DNA of 6,756 nt from Actinomycetota bacterium (GCA_005779345.1 SXJQ01000056.1:1-6756), one strand, 5' to 3'; counted from the first letter of the stretch, positions 1-6,756 are shown. Notes: generated by a model not told the origin, from the sequence alone. Numbers and translations: made by a program.

Positions 1-1347
1 CTCGGGCTCCCCGGTTCGCTGCCGGTGCTCAACGAGCGGGCCGTCGAGTTCGCGCTGCGGGTGGGCGAAGCGCTGCACTTCGACGTGCCGGCGCAGTCGG
101 TGTGCCACCGCAAGAACTACTTCTCTCCCGACATGCCGAAGAACTTCCAGACCAGTCAGTACGACGAGCCGATCTGTTCGAAGGGCTGGATCGAGATCGA
201 CGGCGTGCGGGTCGGTATCACGCGGGCGCACCTCGAAGAGGACACCGGCAAGACCACCCATGTCGGCGACAGTGGGCGCATTCATGGTGCCGATCACTCC
301 CTCGTCGACTACAACCGGGCCGGCGTGCCGTTGCTCGAGATCGTCAGTGAACCCGAGATCCGTTCGGCGGAGCAGGCCGCGCGGTACGTCGACGAACTCC
401 GCGCGACGCTCCTCGCCATCGGCGTCTCCGACGTGAAGATGGAAGAAGGCTCGATGCGTGTCGACGCGAACGTCTCGGTGCGTCGGCTCGGAGCGACCGA
501 ACTCGGGAACCGCTGTGAGATCAAGAACATGAGCTCGATCCGCTCGTTGCGCCGGGCGGTCGACTACGAGGCAGTGCGTCAGATCGCGCTCATCGCCGAC
601 GGCGAACGCATCGTGCAGGAGACGCGCCACTGGAACGAGGACGATGGCCGCACGCACTCCATGCGGTCCAAGGAAGAGGCGTTCGACTACCGGTACTTTC
701 CCGAGCCCGACCTCGTCCCCGTCGCGCCGACCGAGGAGATGCGAGCGCACGTGCGCGACTCGATGCCCGAGCTCCCGGCGGCGCGACGCGCGCGACTGAT
801 CGCCGCATGGTCGATCAGCGACCACGACGCGCGCGTATTGGTCGGCCAGCCGGGTCTCGCCGAATACGCCGAGGCGGCCGTCGCCGAACTCGGGGTCGGC
901 GGCACCGCGAAGGACGTCGTGAACTGGGTGACGGGCGAGATCCTCGCGTCGACGAACGAGACCGGCGAGGGGATCGACGCTGTGCGCCTCGCACCAGCCG
1001 CGCTCGCCGAGCTCGTCGAACTCGTTGCTGCGGGGACGATCTCGCGCGGCCAGGGCAAGGAACTGCTGGTCGAGATCCTGCGCGACGGTGGTCGACCGCG
1101 CGAGATGGTCGCGGCGCGCGGGATCGCGCAGGTGAGCGACACCGACGCCTTGTCGGCCGCGCTCGACGCGGTGCTCGCCGCCAACGCCGACGCGGTCGCA
1201 GATTTCCGCAACGGCGACGACAAGGCGAAGAAGAAGAAGCGCGGCTTCCTGATGGGAGAGGCGATGAAGGCGCTCGCCGGCCAGGGCAACCCCCAACTCC
1301 TGACCCAGCTCCTCGACGCCAAGCTCGCCGCACCCACGCAACGTTGA
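1..1347 (+). CDS. gatB: Aspartyl/glutamyl-tRNA(Asn/Gln) amidotransferase subunit B (5' truncated by window edge)
   Basis: GatB is the subunit of the cytoplasmic GatCAB complex that activates mischarged Glu-tRNA(Gln) or Asp-tRNA(Asn) with ATP, for amidation with ammonia released by GatA. The frame is open from base 1 and reads LGLPGSLPVLNERAVE, the conserved segment usually found about 45-50 residues into GatB. The N-terminal strand with its GLEVHVQL-type motif therefore lies outside. Window residues (base 1 = residue 1) show YFSPDMPKNFQTSQYD (about 40-55), HLEEDTGK (77-84), the GatB signature LVDYNRAGVPLLEIVSEP (101-118), GSMRVDANVSV (150-160), KNMSS (175-179) and FDYRYFPEPDL (228-238). The last ~150 residues are the helical YqeY-like tail domain that contacts tRNA. 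The visible 448 residues plus the missing part fit the usual 475-500. A Lys-rich run KAKKKK (408-413) sits in the tail. The stop codon lies inside a long palindrome. gatC and gatA are probably upstream. Confidence 0.97.
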   Translation, partial: LGLPGSLPVLNERAVEFALRVGEALHFDVPAQSVCHRKNYFSPDMPKNFQTSQYDEPICSKGWIEIDGVRVGITRAHLEEDTGKTTHVGDSGRIHGADHSLVDYNRAGVPLLEIVSEPEIRSAEQAARYVDELRATLLAIGVSDVKMEEGSMRVDANVSVRRLGATELGNRCEIKNMSSIRSLRRAVDYEAVRQIALIADGERIVQETRHWNEDDGRTHSMRSKEEAFDYRYFPEPDLVPVAPTEEMRAHVRDSMPELPAARRARLIAAWSISDHDARVLVGQPGLAEYAEAAVAELGVGGTAKDVVNWVTGEILASTNETGEGIDAVRLAPAALAELVELVAAGTISRGQGKELLVEILRDGGRPREMVAARGIAQVSDTDALSAALDAVLAANADAVADFRNGDDKAKKKKRGFLMGEAMKALAGQGNPQLLTQLLDAKLAAPTQR

Positions 1348-1385
1348 GTGGATACCCCGATTATTCGGGGTATCCACTCAACGTT
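1340..1385. terminator. Perfect 21-bp stem, 4-nt loop; probable bidirectional terminator between convergent genes
   Basis: Bases 1340-1360 are an exact reverse complement of 1365-1385, with loop TTAT at 1361-1364. All 21 pairs were checked by eye and none mismatches. The stem contains a CCCCG/CGGGG block next to the loop. The gatB stop TGA (1345-1347) pairs exactly with the stop of the oppositely oriented oxidoreductase gene (1380-1378), and both genes end CGT-TGA. Neither side has a U-tract: the flanks are GC-rich. If it terminates transcription it would be of the hairpin-only type often proposed for high-GC actinobacteria. Because it is symmetric, it would fold identically in both transcripts. 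The hairpin is certain; the terminator role is inferred from its position. Confidence 0.85.
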
Positions 1386-2421
1386 CGTGCGGGGATGCGC
1401 TGTCGTGCGACGCGGTCTGGATCGCGCGGATGGTCGAGCGGACGCGTTCGGGGTCGGCGTCGGCGGGGGCGGTGAACGAAACGCGGTCGACGAGCGTGCC
1501 GTATCGATCGGCGAGACGCTGGGGGATCTGCTCCAGCGTTCCGCTCGTGACGAATGCGGCGACGACGTCGTCGGTGACGAGTTCCTGCATCGTCGACCAG
1601 TCGCCCGACTTGGTCAGACGGTTGAGCTCCGGCTGGAGGTCGCCCCAGCCGTGGGCGTCGAGCACCACCTTGTACGCGGGGGTCGATCCGTAGAACGCGA
1701 TGCGGTATCGGTAGCCCTCGAGCTCGCGGTGCAAATCCTCGTCGGTGTCGCCGATCGCGACCATGGCCGGGAACGCGATCTCGAAGTCAGCGCGTGACCG
1801 GTCGCTCGCCGCGAGCCCCCGCTCGAGTGCCGGCATGGTCGTCTCTCGGAGAAACCGTTCGGTGGTGAACGGATGCACCATGAATCCGTCGGCGACCTCG
1901 CCCGCGACCTCGGTCATCACGGGTCCGACGCCGGCGAGCACGACGCGCGGCGGACCTTGCTCGCACGGTCCCGGATCGAACATGGGTGTCATCAGCGTGT
2001 GCGTGTAGAACTCGCCGCGGAAGTCGAGCGGCGTACCGTGCTGCCAACGGTCGAAGATCGAGCGCAGGGCGAGTACGAGTTCGCGCATCCGGGCAGCCGG
2101 ACGAGACCAGGGCATCGAGAAGCGCTTCTCGATGTGGGGTCTGATCTGCGTGCCCAGCCCCAGCACGAACCTGCCGCCGCTCATCTGTTGAAGATCCCAC
2201 GCGAGATTGGCGAGCGTCATCGGCGTGCGCGCGAACGCGATGGCGATCGCGGTCGTCAACTCGACCCGATCGGTGTGCTCGGCCGCGAGCAGGAGCGGAA
2301 AGAAGGGTTCGTGGGGTCCCTCGAACGTGAACACGCCGTCGTAGCCGAGCGCCTCGAGCGCTCGCGCCGCGGCGGGTACCTCACCGAGGCTGTGTCCGAT
2401 GAGTCCGCCGTCGACCTTCAT
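1378..2421 (-). CDS. LLM-class F420-dependent oxidoreductase (probable MSMEG_2256-like subfamily)
   Basis: This is a 347-residue member of the bacterial luciferase-like monooxygenase superfamily, (beta/alpha)8 barrels that in actinobacteria usually use coenzyme F420 for hydride transfer. The substrate is unknown. The product begins MKVDGGLIGHSLGEVPAAAR and has the typical early barrel segment YDGVFTFEGPHEPFFPLLLAAEHT (27-50), SGGRFVLGLGTQ (81-92), PPRVVLAGVGPVMTEVAGEVADGFMVHPF (about 157-185) and a late GTLEQIPQRLADRYG segment (294-308). The length fits the family. I chose ATG at 2421 because family members start at MKVDGG; an in-frame GTG at 2454 would add 11 unlikely residues. A TAGGGT hexamer ends 8 nt before this ATG, suggesting leaderless transcription. 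There is no signal peptide, so it is cytoplasmic. It diverges from the methyltransferase gene and converges on gatB. The subfamily name is from memory of the N-terminal pattern. Confidence 0.9.
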   Translation of the reverse strand: MKVDGGLIGHSLGEVPAAARALEALGYDGVFTFEGPHEPFFPLLLAAEHTDRVELTTAIAIAFARTPMTLANLAWDLQQMSGGRFVLGLGTQIRPHIEKRFSMPWSRPAARMRELVLALRSIFDRWQHGTPLDFRGEFYTHTLMTPMFDPGPCEQGPPRVVLAGVGPVMTEVAGEVADGFMVHPFTTERFLRETTMPALERGLAASDRSRADFEIAFPAMVAIGDTDEDLHRELEGYRYRIAFYGSTPAYKVVLDAHGWGDLQPELNRLTKSGDWSTMQELVTDDVVAAFVTSGTLEQIPQRLADRYGTLVDRVSFTAPADADPERVRSTIRAIQTASHDSASPHER

Positions 2422-2509
2422 GGCCGGCGACCCTAGATCGCGTGGCACCGTCACGGCGCGGCTCGGTTATCAGGTGGCGTACCGCGAGGCGGCATGGCAT
2501 CGTGCACCG
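2422..2509. promoter_or_regulatory. Divergent intergenic region between oxidoreductase and methyltransferase genes
   Basis: These 88 bp separate the two divergent start codons and must carry the promoters of both genes unless longer starts are used. The minus-strand TAGGGT (2435-2430) serves the oxidoreductase. For the methyltransferase the best A2/T6 hexamer close to the start is CATCGT (2498-2503), 6 nt before ATG 2510, which is weak. TTATCA around 2467-2472 is another weak option. No good Shine-Dalgarno precedes ATG 2510, since the GAGG near 2487-2490 is too far away. No clear operator palindrome is visible. Confidence 0.55.
2430..2435 (-). promoter_or_regulatory. Candidate -10 box (TAGGGT) of a leaderless promoter for the oxidoreductase gene
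   Basis: On the minus strand TAGGGT is followed by 8 nt and then the ATG at 2421. TANNNT at this distance from a start codon matches the arrangement of leaderless actinobacterial mRNAs, where transcription begins at the first base of the start codon. The same AGGG could instead be read as a weak Shine-Dalgarno site with 8 nt spacing, so the two readings compete. I find no convincing -35 hexamer. Confidence 0.5.
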
Positions 2510-3247
2510 ATGGAGCGATACGGAGCCGAGACCTATGGCGAGCGCATCGCCGCCGTGTACGACGATCGACCCGAAGTGGTGCGTCAGGTGGTCGGCGTCG
2601 ATCTGCTGGCCCGGCTCGCCGGCCCCGGCCCCGTGCTCGAACTCGGCGTCGGTACCGGCCGTGTCGCGCTCCCGCTCGCGGCGCGCGGACTCGAGGTGCA
2701 CGGGATCGACGCTTCGCGTGCGATGGTGCGGCGCATGCACGCGAAGCCGGGCGGCGACGCGATTGCCGTTGCCATCGGCGACATGGCCGACCTCCCGACG
2801 CCGGGCGGCCCGTACTCCCTCGTCTTCGTCGTGTTCAACACGTTCTTCGCGATCCTGTCGCAGAGCGAGCAGGTGCGATGCTTCGAGAACGTCGCACGAG
2901 CGATGGTTCCGGGGGGCCGATTCCTCATCGAGGCATTCGTCCCCGACCTGAGTCGTTTCGATCGCGGCCAGCGGACGAGTACGACGCACCTGAGTGTCGA
3001 CGAGGTCGCCATCGACGCAACGATGTACGACGCCACGGAGCAGCGTGTCGACGGGCAACACCTCGTGCTCCGAGACGGAGAACCCGTCCGGATGTTGCCG
3101 GTCAGCCTCCGCTTCGCGTGGCCGAGCGAACTCGACCTCATGGCCCGGTTGGCCGGGCTCGAACTCGAGTCGCGCCGCGGCGGTTGGCACGACGAGCCGT
3201 TCACCTCGGCGAGCGCGACGCACGTGAGCGTCTACCGCAAGGCGTGA
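2510..3247 (+). CDS. Class I SAM-dependent methyltransferase
   Basis: This is a 245-residue Rossmann-fold methyltransferase that transfers a methyl group from S-adenosylmethionine to an unidentified substrate. Motif I is LELGVGTGR (43-51), the SAM-binding Gly-rich loop. The acidic residue of motif II is in GIDAS (D67), and motif III is GDMADLP (90-96). FVVFNTFFAIL (106-116) forms strand 4 and its active-site side. VPGGRFLIEAFVPD (133-146) precedes strand 5. The C-terminal part has FAWPSELDLMARLAGLELESRRGGW (202-226) and ends THVSVYRKA, typical of this small-molecule-type subfamily. I chose ATG 2510 because the protein then begins MERYGAETYGERIAAVYDD, the usual start of such enzymes. An in-frame ATG at 2399 would add 37 residues without family character and overlap the divergent gene. 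The hydrolase follows after 30 nt on the same strand, so partial read-through is possible. Fold confidence is high; substrate unknown. Confidence 0.9.
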   Translation: MERYGAETYGERIAAVYDDRPEVVRQVVGVDLLARLAGPGPVLELGVGTGRVALPLAARGLEVHGIDASRAMVRRMHAKPGGDAIAVAIGDMADLPTPGGPYSLVFVVFNTFFAILSQSEQVRCFENVARAMVPGGRFLIEAFVPDLSRFDRGQRTSTTHLSVDEVAIDATMYDATEQRVDGQHLVLRDGEPVRMLPVSLRFAWPSELDLMARLAGLELESRRGGWHDEPFTSASATHVSVYRKA

Positions 3248-3264
3248 ACCGCAACACGCGATCC

Positions 3265-3270
3265 TAGAGT
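3265..3270 (+). promoter_or_regulatory. Candidate -10 box (TAGAGT) of a leaderless promoter for the hydrolase gene
   Basis: TAGAGT lies in the 30-nt gap after the methyltransferase stop, and 7 nt separate it from the GTG start at 3278. This fits the TANNNT -10 consensus of actinobacterial housekeeping sigma factors, with transcription starting at the start codon itself. There is no purine-rich Shine-Dalgarno in the gap, which supports a leaderless mRNA. A -35 element is not obvious: the expected position covers the methyltransferase stop region. The hydrolase therefore probably has its own promoter, although it sits close behind a co-directional gene. Confidence 0.6.
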
Positions 3271-3277
3271 CGGGTAC

Positions 3278-5302
3278 GTGAACGAAGTCCGGACGTGGAT
3301 CCCGATGGACGACGACGTTCGGCTGGCCGTGACGCTGCACCATGCCGAAGGTCGCGACCCGCAGCCCGTCGTCGTCGAGGCGTTGCCGTACCGCAAGGAC
3401 GACGCCACCCTCGCGTACCGCTCCGAATATCGGCGTCTCGCTGTAGAGGGTCGCTACCACGTGGCGCGCATCGACGTTCGGGGTACCGGGAGTTCGGAGG
3501 GGATCGCGCGCGACGAGTACACCGAGCGCGAACAACGCGACCTCGAGACGGCGATCGCGTGGCTCGCGACCCAACCCTGGTCGACGGGGGCGGTCGGGAT
3601 GTACGGCACCAGCTACTCGGGATTCAATTCGCTCCAGCTCGCGGCGCGACGGCCCCCCGCGTTGCGCGCCGTCTGCGCGATCTACGCGACTGACGATCGT
3701 TTCACCGACGACGTTCACTACTCGGGTGGCGCGCTGCGCGCGATCGATCTCGTCGACTACTGCCACTACATGACGGCCTTCAACGCGCTCCCACCGGTTC
3801 CGGCGGTGTACGGCGACGGCTGGGTCGAGGCGTGGCGCACGCGGATCGAACGGACGGAACCGTGGATCCTGACCTGGCTCGATGAGCAGGTCGACTCGCC
3901 GTACTGGCGCAACGGGTCGCTCCGCGAGAGCGCGAGCGGCGCCGGGCGCGATCACGGGTACGAGCAGATCGAGTGCGCGACGATGATCGTCGCGGGCTGG
4001 GCGGACGGGTATCGCAACAACTCGTTCCGCACGTTCGAGCGGCTGCAATGCCCGAAGGCACTGCTCTTCGGGCCGTGGAGTCACATGTCGACGGCGAGCT
4101 CGCTGCCGGGTCCACATGTCGATCTCGTCCCCGAAATGATTCGTTGGTGGGACCGATGGCTACGCGACGATGGCAACGGGATCGACACCGATCCGCCGAT
4201 CCGCGTGTTCGCCCGACACCCGACCCCACCGGAACCGGATCTCGCGATGCAGGCCGGCGCGTGGCGGTACGAGCCGACGTGGCCCCCCGACCGGCTCGTC
4301 GAACGCGAGTTGCGGCCGAGCGAACACGGCACAGCGACGGTCGTGCCGCGCGGTGGTGTCGGAGCGCAGGCGTGGATCTCGTGTGCGGGCGCGTTGCCGT
4401 GGGGACAACCGCTCGACCTGCGTGTCGACGACGCGTTCTCGTGCTGCCTCGACTGGTCGGTCGACGAGGCGATCGAGGTGCTCGGGTACCCGCGGCTCTT
4501 CACGCGCGTGCGTTGCGGCGCGCCGGTCGCGCAGCTCTCGGCGAAGCTGGAATCGGTGTTCCCCGACGGCACGAGCGCGTTGGTGAGCCGCGGGCTGCTC
4601 AACCTCGCGCACCGGACTTCGATGTCGGATCCCACCCCGCTCGCCGCGGGGGAGTGGCACGACATCGTGGTCGACCTCGAGGTCGGCTCGTGGACGTTCG
4701 CACCCGGGCACCGCATCCGACTCGCGCTCGCGGGCGGCGACTGGCCGAACACGTGGATGGCCCCGTCGGCAGCACCGATCGAGGTCGATCTCGACGCGAC
4801 TCGGCTCGTGATCCCGGTGCTCATCGGACCGGGCCCGATCGCAGGCCCACCCGAATTCGCACACCCACCGGAAGCAGAGCCGCCGCAAGCAGGGCCGCCG
4901 CAAGCAGGGCCGCCGGAAGCAGCGCCGGGCCCCAGCGAGGTCGACCACGGAGAGCAGGTTCCGAGTCCGGAGTGGCGAATCGTGCACGACGTGCTGGCCC
5001 GGGAGGTGCGTGCCGAGACACGCTATGGCTCGACCGCCGCGATCGACTTCGACGGCACGTACGTCGACGACTATCGGGGCGAGGTCATGACCTCGACGAT
5101 CGACCCGGCGGGCGGCACTGCGACGGCAGACACGACGATCGCGATCACGTGGCCGGAGGGAGCCGTCACTGCTCGGGCGCGGCTGCGCTTCGCCTCGAGC
5201 GCGACGCACTACGACATCGAGATCGATCTCGACACGACCCTCGACGGTGAGCCGTTCGTGCACCGCACCTGGCAGCGCCGCATCCCTCGCCACCTCCAGT
5301 GA
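3278..5302 (+). CDS. CocE/NonD-family (peptidase S15, X-Pro dipeptidyl-peptidase-like) alpha/beta hydrolase
   Basis: A 674-residue serine hydrolase whose family includes cocaine esterase, glutaryl-7-ACA acylase and X-Pro dipeptidyl peptidases; the native substrate cannot be told from sequence. The N-terminal alpha/beta-hydrolase domain has VVVEALPYRKDD, with Tyr38 as the likely oxyanion-hole residue. It continues with RIDVRGTGSSEG (64-75) and the nucleophile elbow GTSYSG (110-115, Ser112). GWADGY gives the acid Asp243, and GPWSH gives His269, so the triad is complete. A PepX_C-like beta-sandwich follows (about 335-515), with EVLGYPRLFTRV and PGHRIRLALAGGDWPN. Then comes a Pro-rich linker with four PPxAx repeats (530-549) and a C-terminal region of about 110 residues ending RRIPRHLQ. 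This tail resembles extensions of other actinobacterial S15 proteins as I recall them. The GTG start at 3278 follows a TAGAGT box by 7 nt. No signal peptide is visible, so it is probably cytoplasmic. It converges on the ABC operon. Confidence 0.93.
   Translation: MNEVRTWIPMDDDVRLAVTLHHAEGRDPQPVVVEALPYRKDDATLAYRSEYRRLAVEGRYHVARIDVRGTGSSEGIARDEYTEREQRDLETAIAWLATQPWSTGAVGMYGTSYSGFNSLQLAARRPPALRAVCAIYATDDRFTDDVHYSGGALRAIDLVDYCHYMTAFNALPPVPAVYGDGWVEAWRTRIERTEPWILTWLDEQVDSPYWRNGSLRESASGAGRDHGYEQIECATMIVAGWADGYRNNSFRTFERLQCPKALLFGPWSHMSTASSLPGPHVDLVPEMIRWWDRWLRDDGNGIDTDPPIRVFARHPTPPEPDLAMQAGAWRYEPTWPPDRLVERELRPSEHGTATVVPRGGVGAQAWISCAGALPWGQPLDLRVDDAFSCCLDWSVDEAIEVLGYPRLFTRVRCGAPVAQLSAKLESVFPDGTSALVSRGLLNLAHRTSMSDPTPLAAGEWHDIVVDLEVGSWTFAPGHRIRLALAGGDWPNTWMAPSAAPIEVDLDATRLVIPVLIGPGPIAGPPEFAHPPEAEPPQAGPPQAGPPEAAPGPSEVDHGEQVPSPEWRIVHDVLAREVRAETRYGSTAAIDFDGTYVDDYRGEVMTSTIDPAGGTATADTTIAITWPEGAVTARARLRFASSATHYDIEIDLDTTLDGEPFVHRTWQRRIPRHLQ
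4865..4924 (+). repeat. Four tandem 15-bp repeats encoding a PPxAx linker
   Basis: The units are 4865-4879, 4880-4894, 4895-4909 and 4910-4924, translating as PPEAE, PPQAG, PPQAG and PPEAA. The two middle units are identical at the base level (CCGCCGCAAGCAGGG); the outer ones differ by a few bases each. A more degenerate relative, PPEFA, lies just upstream. The repeat forms the linker between the PepX_C-like domain and the C-terminal extension of the hydrolase. A 15-bp unit keeps the frame when copies are gained or lost. Confidence 0.9.
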
Positions 5303-5346
5303 CCACCCCGATCGCCGAGGGCTTCTTGTTTACGAGTGGAGGTGGC
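5289..5346. terminator. Inverted repeat across the convergent hydrolase/ABC junction; possible bidirectional terminator
   Basis: GCCACCTCCA (5289-5298) is the exact reverse complement of 5337-5346, leaving 38 nt between the arms. The arms are the last codons of the two convergent genes (HLQ of the hydrolase, HLH of the ATPase), and both stop codons (5300-5302 and 5332-5330) fall in the loop. An alternative shorter pairing is CCCTCG (5284-5289) with CGAGGG (5316-5321). The intergenic gap itself is only 27 bp (5303-5329), with a modest TTCTTGTTT tract on the plus strand. The pairing is real; termination is inferred and weaker than at the first convergent junction. Confidence 0.4.
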
Positions 5347-6300
5347 AGGCGACGAGGTGTTCCTCGGCCGCGCCCGTCGGTGCGATCGGCTGCAACGTCA
5401 CGTCGTCGGCTCGGCAGCGTCTGATGATTCCGAGCCGTTCCGCCTCGCCGGATTGCACGACCGGGCAGCGCGGGTGGAACCGGCACCCTGCGGGGATCTG
5501 TTTCGGGTCGGGGGCCTCGCCGACGAGGATCTGCTGGTCCAGCTGTCGCGCCTCGGGGACGACCGACAGCAGCGCGCGCGTATAGGGGTGCTTCGGATGC
5601 TCGAGGATCTCCTCGCACGAGCCGAGTTCGACGATCCGACCGAGGTACATCACGGCGATCCGGTCGGCGATGTTCCAGGCCAACCCGAGGTCGTGCGTGA
5701 TCACGAGCAGGCCGAGACCGTGGTCGTCGACCAGGCCGCGCAGCAATTGCAGGATCTCGCCGCGCACCGACGCGTCGAGCGACGCGACCGGCTCGTCGGC
5801 GATCAGCAACTCGGGCTCGAGCACCATCGCGCCGGCGATGACCACGCGCTGGCGCTGGCCACCCGACACCTCGTGCGCGAAGCGGGTGAAGAACCGTTCG
5901 GGAGGACGGAGTCCGCAACGGGCGAGCGCCCGCGCGACCTGGTCGACCTCGTCGCCTGCCGGCCGGTGGACGCGCAGACCCTCGGCGACGACCTCGTAGA
6001 TCGTGTGTCGCGGGTTCAGTGCGCCCGTCGGGTCTTGGAACACCATCTGGACCTTGCGTCGGTACTCGCGGAGGCGCCGGCGCGTGACCGGCTCACCGGC
6101 GAAGCGGATCTGCCCCGAGGCAGGGCGTTCGAGCCCCATGATCGTCCGCGCGAGCGTCGTCTTGCCGCAGCCCGAGTCGCCGACGAGCGCCACGACTTCG
6201 CCGCGGGCCACCGCGAGGTCGACCCCGTCGACGGCTCGCGCCACGAGTCCGTGCGTCGCGAACTGCACCCGCACGTCGCGAACCTCGAGCAGCGGTTCGC

Positions 6301-6304
<4 letters not shown>
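5330..6304 (-). CDS. Oligopeptide/dipeptide ABC transporter ATP-binding protein, DppF/OppF type
   Basis: A 324-residue ATPase that powers a peptide (or nickel/opine-like) importer from the cytoplasmic face of the membrane, as one half of a heterodimer with the ATPase encoded just upstream. Walker A is GDSGCGKT (42-49), the Q-loop is Gln90 in VFQDP, the signature is VSGGQ (146-150), Walker B is LLIADEP (166-172) with Glu171, the D-loop is SLD (175-177) and the switch His is H204 in ITHD. HPYTRALLSVVP (239-250) opens the oligopeptide-ABC C-terminal domain. That domain carries four cysteines (274, 280, 297, 320). The spacing between the second and third is wider than in classical DppF (16 residues against 6 as I recall). 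The start is GTG at 6304, whose GTGA overlaps the TGA of the upstream gene by 4 nt, implying translational coupling. An open frame continues about 107 codons upstream of this start, but that is a shadow of the other ATPase gene. Substrate unknown. Confidence 0.94.

Positions 6305-6756
<452 letters not shown>

Noticed and set aside
2441..2455. Possible operator palindrome CGTG...CACG in the divergent promoter region
   Set aside because: Only the outer 4 bp and one inner pair match; too weak to call.
1378..3247. Oxidoreductase and methyltransferase as an F420-linked biosynthetic pair or new system
   Set aside because: They are divergent, each from a large common family, and no precursor peptide, carrier or other biosynthetic partner is visible in the window.
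2381..4117. A 578-codon open frame on the minus strand opposite the methyltransferase and hydrolase
   Set aside because: Its translation is Arg/His-rich with no recognisable domain, and it lies antisense to two genes with full sets of catalytic motifs. It is open because of GC-rich codon use.
3973..5250. A 425-codon open frame on the plus strand inside the hydrolase gene
   Set aside because: Arg-rich, low-complexity translation in another frame of a well-supported gene; a shadow.
4160..5293. A 377-codon minus-strand open frame opposite the hydrolase
   Set aside because: Translation is Arg/Val/Asp-rich with no domain pattern and is antisense to a clear gene.

Overview
The window is a GC-rich chromosomal segment with strong G/C preference at third codon positions. 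An F420-type luciferase-like oxidoreductase, GTG starts, and -10-like TANNNT hexamers placed only 7-8 nt before start codons point to a high-GC actinobacterium. An Acidimicrobiia-like lineage is a guess from overall gene flavour. There are no signs of phage, insertion sequences, CRISPR or RNA genes. All six reading frames are largely open because of the base composition, so many long ORFs are shadows.

Layout: (1) 1-1347 (+), the C-terminal nine-tenths of gatB, the tRNA-dependent amidotransferase subunit B, cut by the left edge. (2) 1340-1385, a perfect 21-bp inverted repeat with a 4-nt loop that holds the stop codons of gatB and of the convergent gene that follows. (3) 1378-2421 (-), an LLM-class F420-dependent oxidoreductase. 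(4) 2422-2509, a short divergent promoter region. (5) 2510-3247 (+), a class I SAM-dependent methyltransferase. (6) 3278-5302 (+), a CocE/NonD (S15) serine hydrolase with its own apparent leaderless promoter, a PepX_C-like domain, a Pro-rich linker made of 15-bp tandem repeats, and a C-terminal extension. (7) 5303-5329, a 27-bp convergent junction. (8) 5330-6304 (-) and 6301-6756 (-, cut by the right edge), the two ATPase subunits of an Opp/Dpp-type peptide ABC importer, overlapping by 4 nt.

How the genes relate: the two ABC ATPases are clearly one operon, read right to left, and probably form its distal end after substrate-binding and permease genes outside the window. gatB is probably the last gene of a gat cluster. 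The three middle genes (oxidoreductase, methyltransferase, hydrolase) look like separately promoted accessory metabolic genes. A shared pathway is not demonstrated.

I do not see a novel defence, mobile or biosynthetic system here. The most distinctive signals are non-coding: the long perfect palindrome spanning two convergent stop codons, a weaker inverted repeat at the second convergent junction, and the TANNNT boxes tight against start codons.
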